A stretch of 64,000 nt of DNA from Blasia pusilla. Lineage: Eukaryota > Marchantiophyta > Marchantiopsida > Blasiales. Of this stretch, positions 10,343 through 23,100 are shown one piece after another (the first letter of the stretch is position 1; the number at the start of each line of letters is the position of its first letter). The stretch covers positions 51,460,001 to 51,524,000 of the forward strand of contig CM114271.1 in assembly GCA_050084515.1 (NCBI GenBank). Reading direction: 5' to 3'. Made by a program: the position numbers and the translations under genes. The notes below the pieces were generated by a model. The model was not told the origin of the DNA. It was given only the letters and a program-made list of their open reading frames with translations, and ran no database searches.

Positions 10343-13300
10343 ACAATCATCCCTAACATGTGTCATAAAATCTCAACCAACCATAGTTAGTTATTGCATT
10401 CGAATGGTGATTGGTAATTCTACACCTCCTACTTTCTCTCCATGGTGGCTTGATATTTAACCTACTGAAAATATGGATTACTCCAGCCTCCTATGCGGAA
10501 TGTGGTGGAGTGAATTTTATTTTGATTGAGTGGTATAACGAAACGATTAAAAAACACTCGACCAGTTGAACTAGCACCAAAATTAGGTACGGACTCCAGA
10601 TTCGACTACTCAAAAGAGATTTTGTCAACCCCACCCGAATCTGGAGTTTATACATTTTGGAATTTCCTCTTCACGCACACAAGAGTCTCTATTTCCCAGC
10701 TTTACTGTTGTTTTAAAATCTCCATTCCTTTGGGAGTACTTTCCCAAAGGATTGGAGATGTGAGCAAAAGTTGACGGTTTTAAACAGTAAACTATTTTCG
10801 TTAGCCGAACAATTTTGGTTTCTTTCCAAATTTTCAAAGCCATTCAAGGAAGTAAACAGACGGTCTCCTATCTTCAGAAACAAGTGTCCGGACACAATGT
10901 GTTAGGTTGGTCATTCTGTCGTCTCTCGTTCAATTCTTGTCTCCTCCCGTCCTCCAACTCAGACGCTTCAAAAAAGAAACGCCATCGCCTGAAAATTATG
11001 ATCAAGTACTCGTCTCTTTCCTCGAATTCGGGATTCGTCGTGACTTGTTTCCAAGCATACGAAAGCGGATTTCGTAGTCGAAATTGGGAGATGGAAAGCA
11101 CTTGAAAGTTTGAACTCGCGGGCCGGCACCTGTCTTACGTTCCTTTCCACAACGCACATGCGTGAAGGTAGCAAGAGAAAAGGAATCGTAGGAAGTCTTT
11201 GGAGGGACCCGAGAGTACAGCGAGCGACTACTACCCTAAACCTGTGGAAATTCGCAGTCGACATTGGAAGCCAGTAGTCCGCCTCTGCACGATGAAATTG
11301 CACAGAAGATCTGTAGATACCGGATGATACGATACTCTAACCGTGCATTCTTACTTTTGCGCTCCGCGCAAACATCGAGGCTCCACACAGAAAGGATCGA
11401 GAGTCCTCGGAGGGAAATGCATGCCAATGCTTGTCAGCGCTGTAAAAATGCTAATACAATAAAAATGCGTGTAGCGGTTGATATACGGAAAGTGAATTCA
11501 TGAACCTCTCGAGTCTCGACTCCCATTCTTCGCACTGCGTTTAAGAATGGGAGGTCGGTGCTCGGTGCTCATCACCTTTCACCTCGATTCTAGTCTCGCC
11601 GCGTGGATTTGTGTTTCGGTGCGTGCTTCCGAGAAAATTTACTCTGCGCGGATACAGATACGAGACCTCTACATGACCAGCAGCTCGTCTGATGGTCATC
11701 GCTACATACGGGCTTTCCGGCGAATACTTTACTGAAGACCTCCACATGAACCAGTGCGACGGTCATCGCGACTATCTACGGACTCTCCAGCGATTAATTT
11801 ATTATTAATCACGGCTCCATGCCGCAGTCTAGCTGTCAATTGATCCAGCATTCGGAAATCACCGATAGAGTTATGGTGACGCCGCTTGCACACGAGTCGG
11901 TTCTCCCTCGAAGGCTACTGTCACGATCCTCTTCGCGCTGCGTTTCCGGGTTTCCGCTCTAATAATGCGCCCTGCGAACGCGGCACGAGCGGAGCAATTC
12001 TATTCCATCGCTCCTACCTCTTCCCGCGGTCGCCACTCGGAGATCAAAGCCCCGTCCGCGACAGCTTACTTCTGACCGGCCTCTCACGATGGAACCATGA
12101 GCCGCGCTCCTGCGAGCACAATTACATTTCTCACGCGTACGGCCACCGCTCTCTCCCTCGCTCGCTGTAAAGAGGGAAGCACAGACACCATCCTCCTGCA
12201 ATTTCGAAAACTCCGCAACGACTTTGCGTCTTCCCTCGTGCGAATCGCAGGACCCGGCCCTCGCCCGTTAACTGCCACAAGCAACAACCAGCACAGCACC
12301 GCGAGCAGGAGAAGGCCCGCGACCAGAGATCGAGATCTTCGGCTCTGCCAATTGCAATTCCTCGGGCAGCTGCCCGAAGAATTCCTCTCCCTGCCATCGT
12401 CACATGCTACGCACATCCGATCGAGTCATTTCTTTTCATTTCAGTCTCTCGGCAAAAAGAAAAACCGACTCCCCGTGACGCGTCCGTCCACTCCATCCTC
12501 CGTGACGCCGTCACGTCCAGGCCACCGTCCTGGGAACCGAATGAGCGGAGGCGTCGCTGATGGAATGACCGAAAGGTGGGGGCAGGGATCACCAGCGCTG
12601 CGGGCACCAGCGCGTCGTCCGCGACGGGCGAACCGGTGCCCAGAGCGCGCCAGGGCGTCGTCACCGGCTACCTAATGCACGGACACGCATACACGGGGGC
12701 CCGGAGCGGCGCTTCTCGGATACGCATAAGCGAATCTTGGTAATGGTATATCCTCGCATCTATGGGCCGACACGGTGGTGTTATGGCGCACTTTTGCCAT
12801 GTGAGACATGAGTCACATGACATGATGATGTGACGTACACGGGTTTCTGTCATTTACGTACCGGTTTTGTTATTTGGAATTCATAAAAGGCTTCCAACTT
12901 CCAATCCCATGCAGAATTGCGTCCTGCTGAACCCATTCAAACTTTGACGTCGCAAACGAATTCTTTCAAGCATTGGTCCCGGAAGTCCTGGGATTGACCG
13001 GAACCTTCTTCGAAAACGTAGTTTGTGATGTTTGTGTCTATCCATTGTGAGCTCGAGCATCGTGGGAGATAATCACAGTTAATTACACCTGATAACAATA
13101 AATGACATGATTATTTTAGTTTTATTGAGCGATAGCCATAGCCCCGCTCGACCCCGAATAGGTCAATCCCAAGATTTTGTACAACCCCCTCTCCTGTCTG
13201 AAAACGTCGTGCCCATCCATCCCCGGGAATGTCCTCGCATGAGGTTAGCAATTGGAAATTGCTTTTCTTATCCTTTCAGCTTTCGTGCCCCTACATATGG

Positions 13301-15100
13301 AAAAAGTCGTGAAATCCTGAAGTATATTGTACTGACTGGATGCCCAGCTGCCCGGAGATGGTGACGAACTATTATTGATTCGAAAATGAAACATTAATAA
13401 TCTCTGCAGGTTCTGTTGATATTGTTTGTGACTATTCGCCACGTGCACCGAAATGTCATCGGAAATAAGATTCCAAACACAGACGTCTCTTACAATGTAA
13501 TAATCGTGGAAGTTGTGAGGGAGAATATAGAATTAGTGGAATCTCAATTTCCGGCAATAATTTGGAAACAACTGAAAAATTGCGAGAGCTTTGAAGTGGA
13601 AGTCCCCGACGTATTTGGCGAACGCTTAGAATTTGGACAATGCGACTGGTAGTTACTAATCGTTGTCCTTCCAAAGGTAGACGCGGATTCTAAAATCCTC
13701 CTTCTTAGGTGCATTGTCAGACTCGGTGACTCTACCCTCGAGTGGCGATGACTGCATTTTGATGTCTCTCATGCTGTTGTTGTAAGCTTGCAATTAGGGA
13801 GCATACAACTACGATCGGAGCGTAATGGTAAGCTCCAAACACTAAATTGTAGTTCCCGAAGTATCAGAAAAGCTGTAACACAATTGACTGTGACGGTCAT
13901 TATCATCCTAGGGTCCATGGGGCCTTGTCATGCGCTCAATACGACCTACAAGTGGACAAGCAGAACTAGTCAAACCTATATACAATTATCTGCCTAATAA
14001 ATGCACAGGACTTGGCTGGCAGTTTCTTCATTTTGAGAATGGGAAAAGGTCATTTCTCGAAGTCTCGACTCTTATGTCATCGTTATGATGCATTTCCTTC
14101 TCACCGGAGATGGCACACTGGTGACCCACCTAAACTTTCGAAGGCTTGGCAGTCTACGCTTTTGACACCCAATCTGTCATATCATTCGCCCAGCAATCTC
14201 ATTGGAGGCCCTGGGAGAAATTCTGGACATTTCTGAGACTCTAATCAACAAGAGCTGCATGGTGCGATTAGATGAGAATGTAAACTCCTTCATATAAAGG
14301 AATGCAATCCTACAGAATCGATCACACAGGAACCCCCGTGGGTCAGAACAGAGGACCGGTAATAAACAAACAACAATTTTCTAAGAGCAACTCCGGCCTC
14401 AGTTCATTTGCACTCATGCAGGTTTCAAATGGACAGAATTCCGGATCATTGCTGATTGAATACTTGGATCATTTGTACCCTGAATCCATTCACTCTTTTC
14501 GGAAAGGACAAAAGATATGTCCAGCATTAAGCCCAATGCAGAGGCATTTAGGATCAACCTCATTGAGCCAAGGAAGCAAGCAATATTAAGAGATCAAGGA
14601 ACTGAAAAATTTGTATGCAATGACCCCACATGTACATCGACTTCAGGAATCCCATTATCAAAACATCGTACACCTCGAGACTATTACCTACTTTTGATTA
14701 CCATTCTTGATTCTTCCTTGTTATTCTGCCGAACAGGGTCCTCAAACAGCGAAAGGCACGTATGTGCTAAAGTCATCAAAAATTCATGAGACTTTATAAG
14801 TAAGGTTGCTTCAAAGCTTAACCTCACATGAAACTTAACATTTAAGGTTACAGTTGCATGGAATGGCTTGAGATTTTACAAATAGTCAGACTGGCAGAGA
14901 AACCAGACTCAGCCAAAAGTGGGGAATGGAAAACTAGGTTCCCCAAACAAGGACACCGCCAAATAGAACACAGCCTAGCCTGCCAGAGGGGAAGTGGAAA
15001 GCATACAAGTTGAGCAGTGAAAGTGCCCGAACACACACAAAGAAACAAATTTGGACCTCTAGGTTTAATTAAGCTTCATAGTAAGTTGCATCAAATATTA
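10343..15100. other. Host intergenic DNA with no recognisable gene
   Basis: No transposon domain and no protein family could be recognised on either strand. Base composition varies, with a GC-rich stretch at about 11880-12700 and more AT-rich DNA at 13020-15100. It lies downstream of the kinase gene and may include part of its 3' untranslated region near the right end. Short open frames exist but none shows domain content. Confidence 0.5.
12097..12675 (+). other. Unrecognised 192-codon open frame in GC-rich DNA
   Basis: Starts ATG at 12097 and stays open to TAA at 12673-12675. The translation is rich in Arg, Ser and Pro and has no motif, membrane segment or signal peptide that I recognise. 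Overlapping long frames on the other strand suggest a composition effect. It could equally be a promoter or untranslated exon of an unseen gene. I do not assign a product. Confidence 0.15.
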
Positions 15101-15620
15101 AGCTACCCTCAAGAAAACCGACGCACCTGAAGAATCCCATAGCCTCACGCCTGATTCCACCCTAGGCAAGAAAATTATGAATACGGCTGGCCCAGAGAAA
15201 TAACCCTTTTCCATGACCCATCTAAACGGAAAACTTCCAGCAGCCAGGCTTATCTTATAAGTAGCAGCCGCGAAAGCGTGTAGAATCCTCTCGAGCAGAA
15301 TGAGGTAACATTCGGTGCCAACCATTTTCAAGAACGGGCACCTTTGTGCTCTCTCAAGAATGTCATTGCACAGAGCCAGTCCTTGGAGCCGACATTTGGC
15401 ACTCACTTCCCAAGCTTCACAAGATAATGAAAACATCTGCTTAGAGTCGCATTGGATAGGAAGTATACACTGGCTGGGTACTCCTACATCAGCCCATTTG
15501 CAGTAATAGCTGGGTTATCTCCAACAAGAACTTGACTGTTCCAATGAGAGAAAATGAAAGTCACCGCTTAGGCAAAGGCTACCGACAGTCCAAGACACAA
15601 GGTTGACCAATACAACTCTG

Positions 15621-18600
15621 CTACAGTGCCAACATGGGATTCTGCTTCCTTGCATGCTCAGGTATCAAGCGTTGAAGGATGTCCGGTGTTGCACCTTTCA
15701 ATTCTGTAGCAAAATAGGATTTAAAGATTAGAGGGAAAGTTATAAATGACCTCATATCCTCAACATATGCTGAAGATTAGTGGACAAGCAACATCCAGAG
15801 CAGTTGCATCAGATGCCCAAGAACAATGTCATCTACAGAATTCATTACCACAAGACAAGCAACTTGGTCAGGATGTATGAAATTTTTTGAGGTTATATCC
15901 TAGCAGGCAAAGTATAGAAGACATGTACTTTACAACTACTAACAAAGACAATATCTTTATAGGTTACCTTGAGGTTTGAAGTTAAAGAGAGGAGGTAAGG
16001 GTCGGCCATTAGGCAAGCGGCAGTTGGGATCTCTGAGTTCATCAAAGAAAGGATGCACACAAGCTTCCAACTGCATGACACAAGGACAGGAAACTTCATT
16101 TATCAAAGACTCTCTAGGTATAGATAACAAAGACCAAGTGAAACTCAGCATCAGACTGCAGAAAGGGCTTTCAAAACATCAGCGATCATTTACACATACA
16201 GCAGTGCAACGAAGATTGGGCGAGTACTGCAATAGCCTTGAAACTAGATCCACAGCCTCTGGTGGCATCCGCTTATGAAACACCTGCAGTAGAACAAAAC
16301 CATTAGTTCCAGTTGCAAATCCTCACAGCAGGCACAATCATAAAACTGAAATAGAAGGTGAATTGTGTGGAGGATTCTTCAGTGCCACTGGTTGACCTAT
16401 TCCAATACTTTGGCATTAAAAATTACCTTGTGCCAGGGGTGTGCTTTAATTTGGGGGAACTTGAATTCAGTGTAATTGGGATTCATGCACTTAATCTCCT
16501 CACGCGTAGGTGTCCCAAGAACCTGCAATATCCCTCCAAAACCAGACACTAGGATTAGTTGTCAGCAACTCGTAATCTCTTTACGCGAGAGAGAATGCTC
16601 CAAACCCTACTAAATCAATAATGGAAGGACAGCTTGCCTTGATAATCTCCACAAGTTGGTCAACACCACTTTCTCCTGGAAATAAGGGCTGTAACAAAAA
16701 ACACAGTCCACGGTAAGATTATCCAGACTATTGTGGTTCACTTCCACCCAACTAAGACCACAACATCCATGGATTAAGTCCTCTGTAGGATGGCATGAGT
16801 CAGCAGCCTCCATTAGGTGGAAGGATGAGTAACACATGCTTGGAAGTCTACTGGTAATATCAATCAATAATGGTGACAAATCAACAGTAAATACACTGTA
16901 TGGAGATTATTAACTTGGTACCTGGCCCAGTAGGAGCTCAGCCATAACACAACCCATTGACCATATGTCAATGGCAGTGGTGTATTCAGTTGCACCAAAT
17001 ATAAGCTCTGGGGCTCTATAATACCGAGAACATATGTATGAGATATTGGGCTCTCCTTTCACCTGTACACAGTGTCCAAACAGTGTCCACGCCTAGATTA
17101 GATCAAGACCGAAACTTTGTTATCTATGAATTGATCAGACTTGCACAAAATCCAGGCCTCCAATCTATGGTTAAATAGCTTATTTCAAGTGGATACTAAT
17201 AACCATCGAGTCAGAGGACCTCACCAGAACTTTGGCACTCCCAAAGTCACAAAGTTTGAGCTGGTGAGTGTGGGGATTCACCTGAAACATGAAAGGCATT
17301 TCATCTTTTAGTACTTCATTCTGCAAAAGCTACACAGGACAGCGAAATTGAGTAAGCAGACAACAATATAATATAAGACAGACTTACCAGAAGATTCTGG
17401 GGCTTGATATCACGATGGCATACACCAATGCCACTGTGGATGTAAGCGAGCGAGCGACAGATCTACGGTATACACACCACTTATCAGTGAACATCTCACA
17501 TCCAAAACAAGTTCGATTCTTGTATCTGTTCTCAACATAGGTAGGAAAAGGGTTCTGAGAGAGTCAAGAGTATTACAGAGCTGACTAGGAATCAGAGAAA
17601 TACTGTGGGAAATGGAAAGGAGATTCCCAATAGACAAGACCACATACATACCTGGTAGGTGTATAGTTTCACGTACACCAAAGGCATCCGCTGATTCATT
17701 CGGTTGTAGTGTTTCGCAATACGATAAACTGTCTCTGGAACATACTCCAGTACCAGATTGAGATATAGCTCATCCTTGTCCGTAGTGGAGAAAAAGCAAT
17801 GCTTTAATGCCACAATGTTGGGGTGGTCAAGAAGGCGCATTATCTGTAGCTCCCTATTTTTGTACCGCTTGTCCTGCAAAACCTTCTTGATAGCAACGGT
17901 TTCCCCAGTCTCTATACACTTTGCCTGCAGTCCACATAAGATGTTCAGATTCAGGAACCTCAATGGTATCACCATTGACATCAAAAAAGAGGGATAAATA
18001 ACACCCCAGTGAGGGGAATTATGTCTCAAATGGCCTTTACTATGCTCCCTAACTCCTTCCATGTCTAGCCTGTCTATATCACACCTGGTCATAAGGTGAT
18101 GTAATCAAAGAAGCCACTACCATCAGTACAAGGTTTTCACAGATCATTCACACAGTTGCGCTAAGATAATGCAGCTGCAAGGTGAGGAATCCGCACCTGG
18201 AACACAATTCCAAAAGACCCTGTGCCAACAACCCGCTCAGCAGAATAGCTTATTGTCTGCGGGGGAGACAATAACCAGAATAACCATTAACTGCTAATCA
18301 GAAACAACACATAAGACAAAATCGACCTAATTCATGTCTGTACATGATTTAGGCAGCACTCCAGTGCACCCATCTTGATGTAGGGTTTGCTCACGGCAAC
18401 ATTTCTGATATACGTGTGTGTGTACCGGTACTAACCACACAAATCCTCATAGTGTATTGACAATATCTACAGAGATACGTTTTCTGAACGTTTTCATTTA
18501 CATGTATTGGCAGAATGAAGGTGGTATGAACAAACCTGCTTGGGTTGGCCATTGCGACCACCAATGGTAGTAGCAATGATATGTCCCGTCTCCGTACCAT

Positions 18601-18899
18601 TTCCATCTACCACAGTTGCCTCAATTTCCTGACAAGGCCACAAGTAATGATAAGTCCTTCCCATTGTTGCAGAGTGGAGGATAACATATTGGAGTTAATA
18701 TTGGTCTAATTTTGAAGCAATTATATAGCAAAACTCTGCTTCATACCTTATCGTCACTGTGGTCAACCTTGTCATCCCGAATCTTCATATCATGCATTTC
18801 CTTAGGAAGCGACTCCACTCCACTACTTCCAGCCTTAGGGGCCACCCCCAGCATGCTTGTACTCCCTGCTCCCACAGACCCGACGCTTGCCGAGGCCAT
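15621..18899 (-). CDS. GSK3: GSK3/SHAGGY-like serine/threonine protein kinase, 12 coding exons, 422 aa
   Basis: Coding exons, in transcript order on the minus strand: 18899-18747, 18628-18536, 18256-18197, 17924-17652, 17462-17388, 17281-17225, 17062-16922, 16688-16638, 16522-16427, 16283-16200, 16070-15968 and 15703-15621, totalling 1269 nt with the TAG stop. Every splice junction keeps the frame. Ten of the 11 introns are GT-AG; the one after exon 8 starts GC. The kinase has the glycine loop GTGSFG (residues 93-98), catalytic Lys115 in [13 protein letters not shown] (Asp211), DFG (Asp230), the activation-loop Tyr246 in [14 protein letters not shown], and the TREE motif at 307-310. In Arabidopsis BIN2 this motif is the site of the gain-of-function bin2-1 change. 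Plant GSK3s phosphorylate transcription factors in brassinosteroid and stress signalling in cytosol and nucleus. The first ATG in the conserved [10 protein letters not shown] context was chosen. The C-terminus ends RKQNPMLAL. Confidence 0.97.
16523..16637 (-). other. GC-AG intron of the kinase gene
   Basis: The intron after the exon encoding [17 protein letters not shown] begins GCAAGCTG (AAG/GCAAGC) and ends TATTGCAG. A GT donor does not occur at the frame-preserving position. GC-AG introns are a known minority class in plants, and the strong AAG/GCAAG match fits their consensus. Confidence 0.9.
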
Positions 18900-19004
18900 A
18901 TGCTGCTCTGAGCCCCTAAATGTGCCAATCGTTGGAGACTCCCTAATAGCCCCCTCCAACCGTTCTTGCTCTAGCTTCACTCGCTTCGTGCCAGTGTCTC
19001 CAAT
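18900..19004 (-). other. Upstream part of the first identified kinase exon: 5' UTR or N-terminal extension
   Basis: The frame stays open upstream of the chosen ATG (18899) for 35 codons, through QERLEGAIRESPTIGTFRG, up to a possible splice acceptor (TGCTGTGTAG, AG at 19006-19005). The TAG of that acceptor is the first in-frame stop. If an upstream coding exon joins here, the protein would be longer. Otherwise this is 5' UTR. I saw no convincing upstream coding exon. Confidence 0.5.
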
Positions 19005-19006
19005 CT

Positions 19007-22000
19007 ACACAGCAACATGCCGAAGCTAAGACTACATTTCTTTAAAACGGCATGGCTGAGCATCAGCGACTAGGACCCACAGAGTTCTTAAAGGGAAACG
19101 AGTATGAAAAACGACGGAGGACAAAAGCAGCACGTGTGACGACGTCGAAAATATAACAGGAAGCCCGGAGCTGGTATTCTGTAGTATCCAAGCACTGCGA
19201 GGTGTCGGGGAATAGGATGTCTCGTAGGATACATAGATAATACTTTTGTTGGTGGGATGACTAAGGAGTTCGTGAAGATGCCCAGAAAGGAAAATTCCAG
19301 AAGATCTGAGGAAATGGTAGACATGAGGTAAACGCCAAATGGAGTTTACGTGACTGCACTTCCACACCACCAAGGTTCGGCTTCCAGGAAATCCCAGAAT
19401 TCAAATATGGTCGCAAGCTTAAGGCTGTTCTACTATACGAGGAAAACGAAATTCCGTTCGCCAACGTGGAAAAAGCAGAGAACGGATTTGACAGGCCACA
19501 GAAGACGACCTTCACTGGTACTAAATCCTTCACAGTGCATCAGGCATACTGAGACTTCACCGACATGCAGCGGTTTGCAGCGGAAACATTCCCACCATGT
19601 GTCTAAAGATACAACACTGGGGGTCACAGACATGCCACTCGGCGGTTGGCTACCTATCAACGTTAGGCCTAAAACTACGAGACAAACGACAGACGCATAT
19701 TGAAACATCCGAAGGCCCAACTTAGTGTTCTCGAGTGCCTACCTCCTCACAGACAGGACTCTGGCTGTTTAGCGCTAATCTTCAATGAGCTGTTAAACAA
19801 CTGCTTTCAATTGCTTCGGCTTCGAAAACAGCTTCACACTTGAAGTTCATGCAGTCAAAGTTTCGCAAGAACAAACTATCAATAGAGACCCTTGGAGAAA
19901 AATAAAAGTCATGGGAAGGAGAGAAGCAGCGAAAAATGTCGCAGCGCAACACGCATTGTTAAGGGTTGACAACAGCAGAAGTAAGAGCATTCATCCGCAA
20001 CCAATGCTTGTCGATGGCAAAGGATCCTCACGTGGAGCCGAGAGAAATAACAGACACGTAATATGATCTGATACGTGTCCCATTCGAGAATGGTTAAAAG
20101 CATAAACCCTGCCAAACCGCATGATAGGAACAAGTCCATCATGGAAACACGAGGATGACAGAACAAGATATTAACCATTCAAACTCGACTAGCTACAGTT
20201 GGCCCTTCAAACTCAGTACGACCAAACAAATGTAATGCTGCAAGAAGCCGAGTCTCTCATAGCGAGCGGACACTAATGGGTAGAGCCCTCGCAGAAAATA
20301 GACACCAAGCCTAATGTAAAACTTTCATACGACGGCCATCTGGAGTACTGCAGCATCAACTCATACAGTTCTAACAGCTGACTTGAACCCCTAGTTCAAT
20401 CAACTGGATGTGAGGAAGGCACACACGTCCCAAACATTAGAAAATAACTTTTAGCGCCCAGTTCATACGTGCCCAGGAAACAACGCCTCACTTTCCGGAA
20501 AGCATCCACCACTGAGTCAAGTTTTGGCCTGATGCCCATCGTGAGGGAGTGTGTAAGTGAGCTGGTGATCGGGTTTCTTGTCAGGGCTCGGATGTCCAGA
20601 CCTCCTGTGGAGTTGTAGTTCCCTGCCTGTCTACGTAATACATGGGGAACGCACCGAACGATTAAAATATCCTTATAAGTAAACACATCACTGTAAGGTA
20701 GGACTTCCTAAACACGTCCTATCCACAAACTGGGTAACCATGCAATTAATTTCGGAAAGAGCACGGTTTTCATTATAGAATCTATACGGCACTTGGAAGT
20801 GCAGGTGACAGAAAGGAGGAGCAGATGTCAGACAATGCTCGGCCAAGCTATGGAAACACGTTGCAAAATGAAGGTTCCCGTTTGGCAAAAGCCGCCGTAA
20901 CTAGAATAGTGGACAGAAACACAAAATTGTGTGGAGAGCACGGAGTGTGCTTAGCGGTAAGGTAGGAGCGAAGAGCGACTCCAATCTACTTTCCAGCAAG
21001 TCCTGAAAATATGCTAAACATCCTCACCAGAAGACGGATCCGATATAACAAAGAAGGGGACTGCATCTGAATAAACTGAAGTGTAAAACTTGGAACGAAC
21101 AGGTTTCCAAGCAAGGCACAAGAGGCAAACACAAAAGGGAGTTTCCAAGAGGCAGGTCAGAGACTAGGCTGCTGGTCACATGTCAGGGCGTAGGGGGCAG
21201 CCGGCATCCGAGATCACAAGGTTAGTCAAAACGAAATGCTACTTCTCATAACACACAACAGACAGATGACAACACGACAGCGTTGCATACATCGGCATTG
21301 CGAGACGCAACATACAGGAGATGAAAGGAGCGCATACATTGTCAGAGACAGACGAGCGGCCCGACGCAAAACTCTTCAAACGGCGCATGACATGCATGGC
21401 ATCCAACCCCGTCTCCCCTCCCTCCCATCAGCTTTTCTCCCTTCTTCCTTCCTCCACTCTCCCATGCTCTCTCATTGCCCGCTCCCTAGTTTTCCCATTC
21501 GTTCTCTTCTGCACAGAGCAGCTTTCAAGATCATGCTCGGTGCCATGCTAACTTCCCACTGAGATGCCAGAACAAGGGCAAAACCTAACGCACAGACGAT
21601 AAGATCAGATGCCACGTGATTCCTAGAGGTATGCAATGAGTGTGGCCTCTCTGGATCACTTCAGATCCCTATCTGACTTGTGAAGCAGTATTTCCCACTA
21701 AGTCTCAGTTTTCCAGGGTCTTCCCATACAGGCAAGCACGATATCCGACGATAGGAAAATCCGCTCGCCCGAATGCTTGGCACGAATGAACTTGCTCTGG
21801 CCCGACCGAGGGTGCGGATCTCATGAAAGCAGAGCGAGGGCACGTCCACAAGATTCCGTTGAGAGCAACCAGAATCGATCCACCCTCGCCTTCTTCGGCC
21901 CTGTACCCTATCCCACCACCCTCGTTTTCCCGGACAGGCGGGCGTGTGTTATTCCCACCAGGGCAAGGAGTCGCAGCCGATACGACGGCAAACAGACCGA

Positions 22001-23100
22001 ATGACACTCTCGACGCCTCTCTGTCTCACTTCCACTCCCGCGCTCCCCCCTCGCCCCCCTTACACCACCACGATGAAAGGAGAAACGAACCCTATCAACG
22101 ACACCAGGCGTCGTCTTGTGTTCTCTCTCCTGCAACCCTTGCCCTCTTCCTATCCTGCGTGCCTGCCTGCTGCCTGCCCGCCTGCCTGTCCGTCCGTCTG
22201 TATGGTCGGTCGGTCGGTCGTTCGTTCCCCGTTCTTTCCTTCCCTTCCACCTTTCTCCTCTACCCTCCTCTCCTCTCCTCTCCTTCCTACCCAAGCCAAA
22301 CCAAACCAAAACCGAAAGCAAAACTTGAACTCAAAGCCCGCAGCACCGCCCCTTCCGCCCTTCCGCCCAGCCCTCCCTCTTGCCCTCACCCTGGACCACC
22401 GAACGACCGGTGCAACGACACCACTCGTGGCAGCACTCGTCGACTCGCGACGAGACAATACGCTGCTCCTCTCTCGCTCTCTCTATCTTGCGCTCAGCCC
22501 TCCTCTCACCCCCGCTCGTTTGTGGACGCCGAGCGAGCTGGCGTGCTCCTACGCACGCAGCCCGGGCGACACTCAGACAGATCACAGCGGAGGGAAGACG
22601 AGAAAGGAAGGAAGGAAGGACCTAGCTACGCCATCGATGGATGGATGGATGGGAAACTGATCCGAACACGACGGGACGGGACGGGACGGGACGGGACGGG
22701 CGGCCCGCAATCGACTGGACTGGGCGGGCCGGGCTGCCATCCTGTTCGTCGGTTGGCTGGATGGCCGCCAGGAACCCTTGCGAACAAACAGCTGCTCCCA
22801 CTGGGTCAAGGACCCCCCCCCCGGCGATTCGGGTCGACTTTCACCGCTCCGGTTTGCCCTCCAAGTATAGCGGCACCTCGCTGCTACGGTGGGAATACCG
22901 ACCCCCATCGATCCATCCATCTATCCGCCCGCAACCCTCACTAAGATAAGACCAGATGCGTCCGCCCTCGCGCTTCAGAAAGCGGAGCGCGACGTTATTA
23001 CCGCGACAGTTCCGATGACGCATTTTCGCTGTTTTTACCGCAGACGCCATCCTCCGTACCGCTTCGCAGTCGCGGGGAAAGCTTTATTTATTGGGCAATT
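19007..23100. promoter_or_regulatory. Upstream region of the kinase gene, likely containing its 5' UTR intron and promoter
   Basis: No transposon or protein domain was recognised. The stretch becomes GC- and pyrimidine-rich at about 21400-21490 and 21800-22900, and contains short arrays of ATGG (22634-22652) and ACGGG (22671-22700). Long open frames here, including one of 373 codons at 21823-22944, overlap on several frames and are low-complexity, so I treat them as composition artefacts. A promoter is inferred only from position and GC content. No clear TATA box was assigned. Confidence 0.35.
22671..22700 (+). repeat. (ACGGG)6 microsatellite
   Basis: Six perfect ACGGG units follow a short ATGG array (22634-22652) in the GC-rich DNA upstream of the kinase gene. 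Confidence 0.95.

Noticed and set aside
12097-12675. A real 192-codon gene
   Set aside because: No recognisable domain, strong GC bias and overlapping open frames on the other strand. Kept only as a low-confidence frame.
21823-22944. Long open frame of 373 codons upstream of the kinase
   Set aside because: The sequence is pyrimidine-rich and low-complexity, and long frames overlap it in several registers on both strands. The translation has no domain. Composition explains it.
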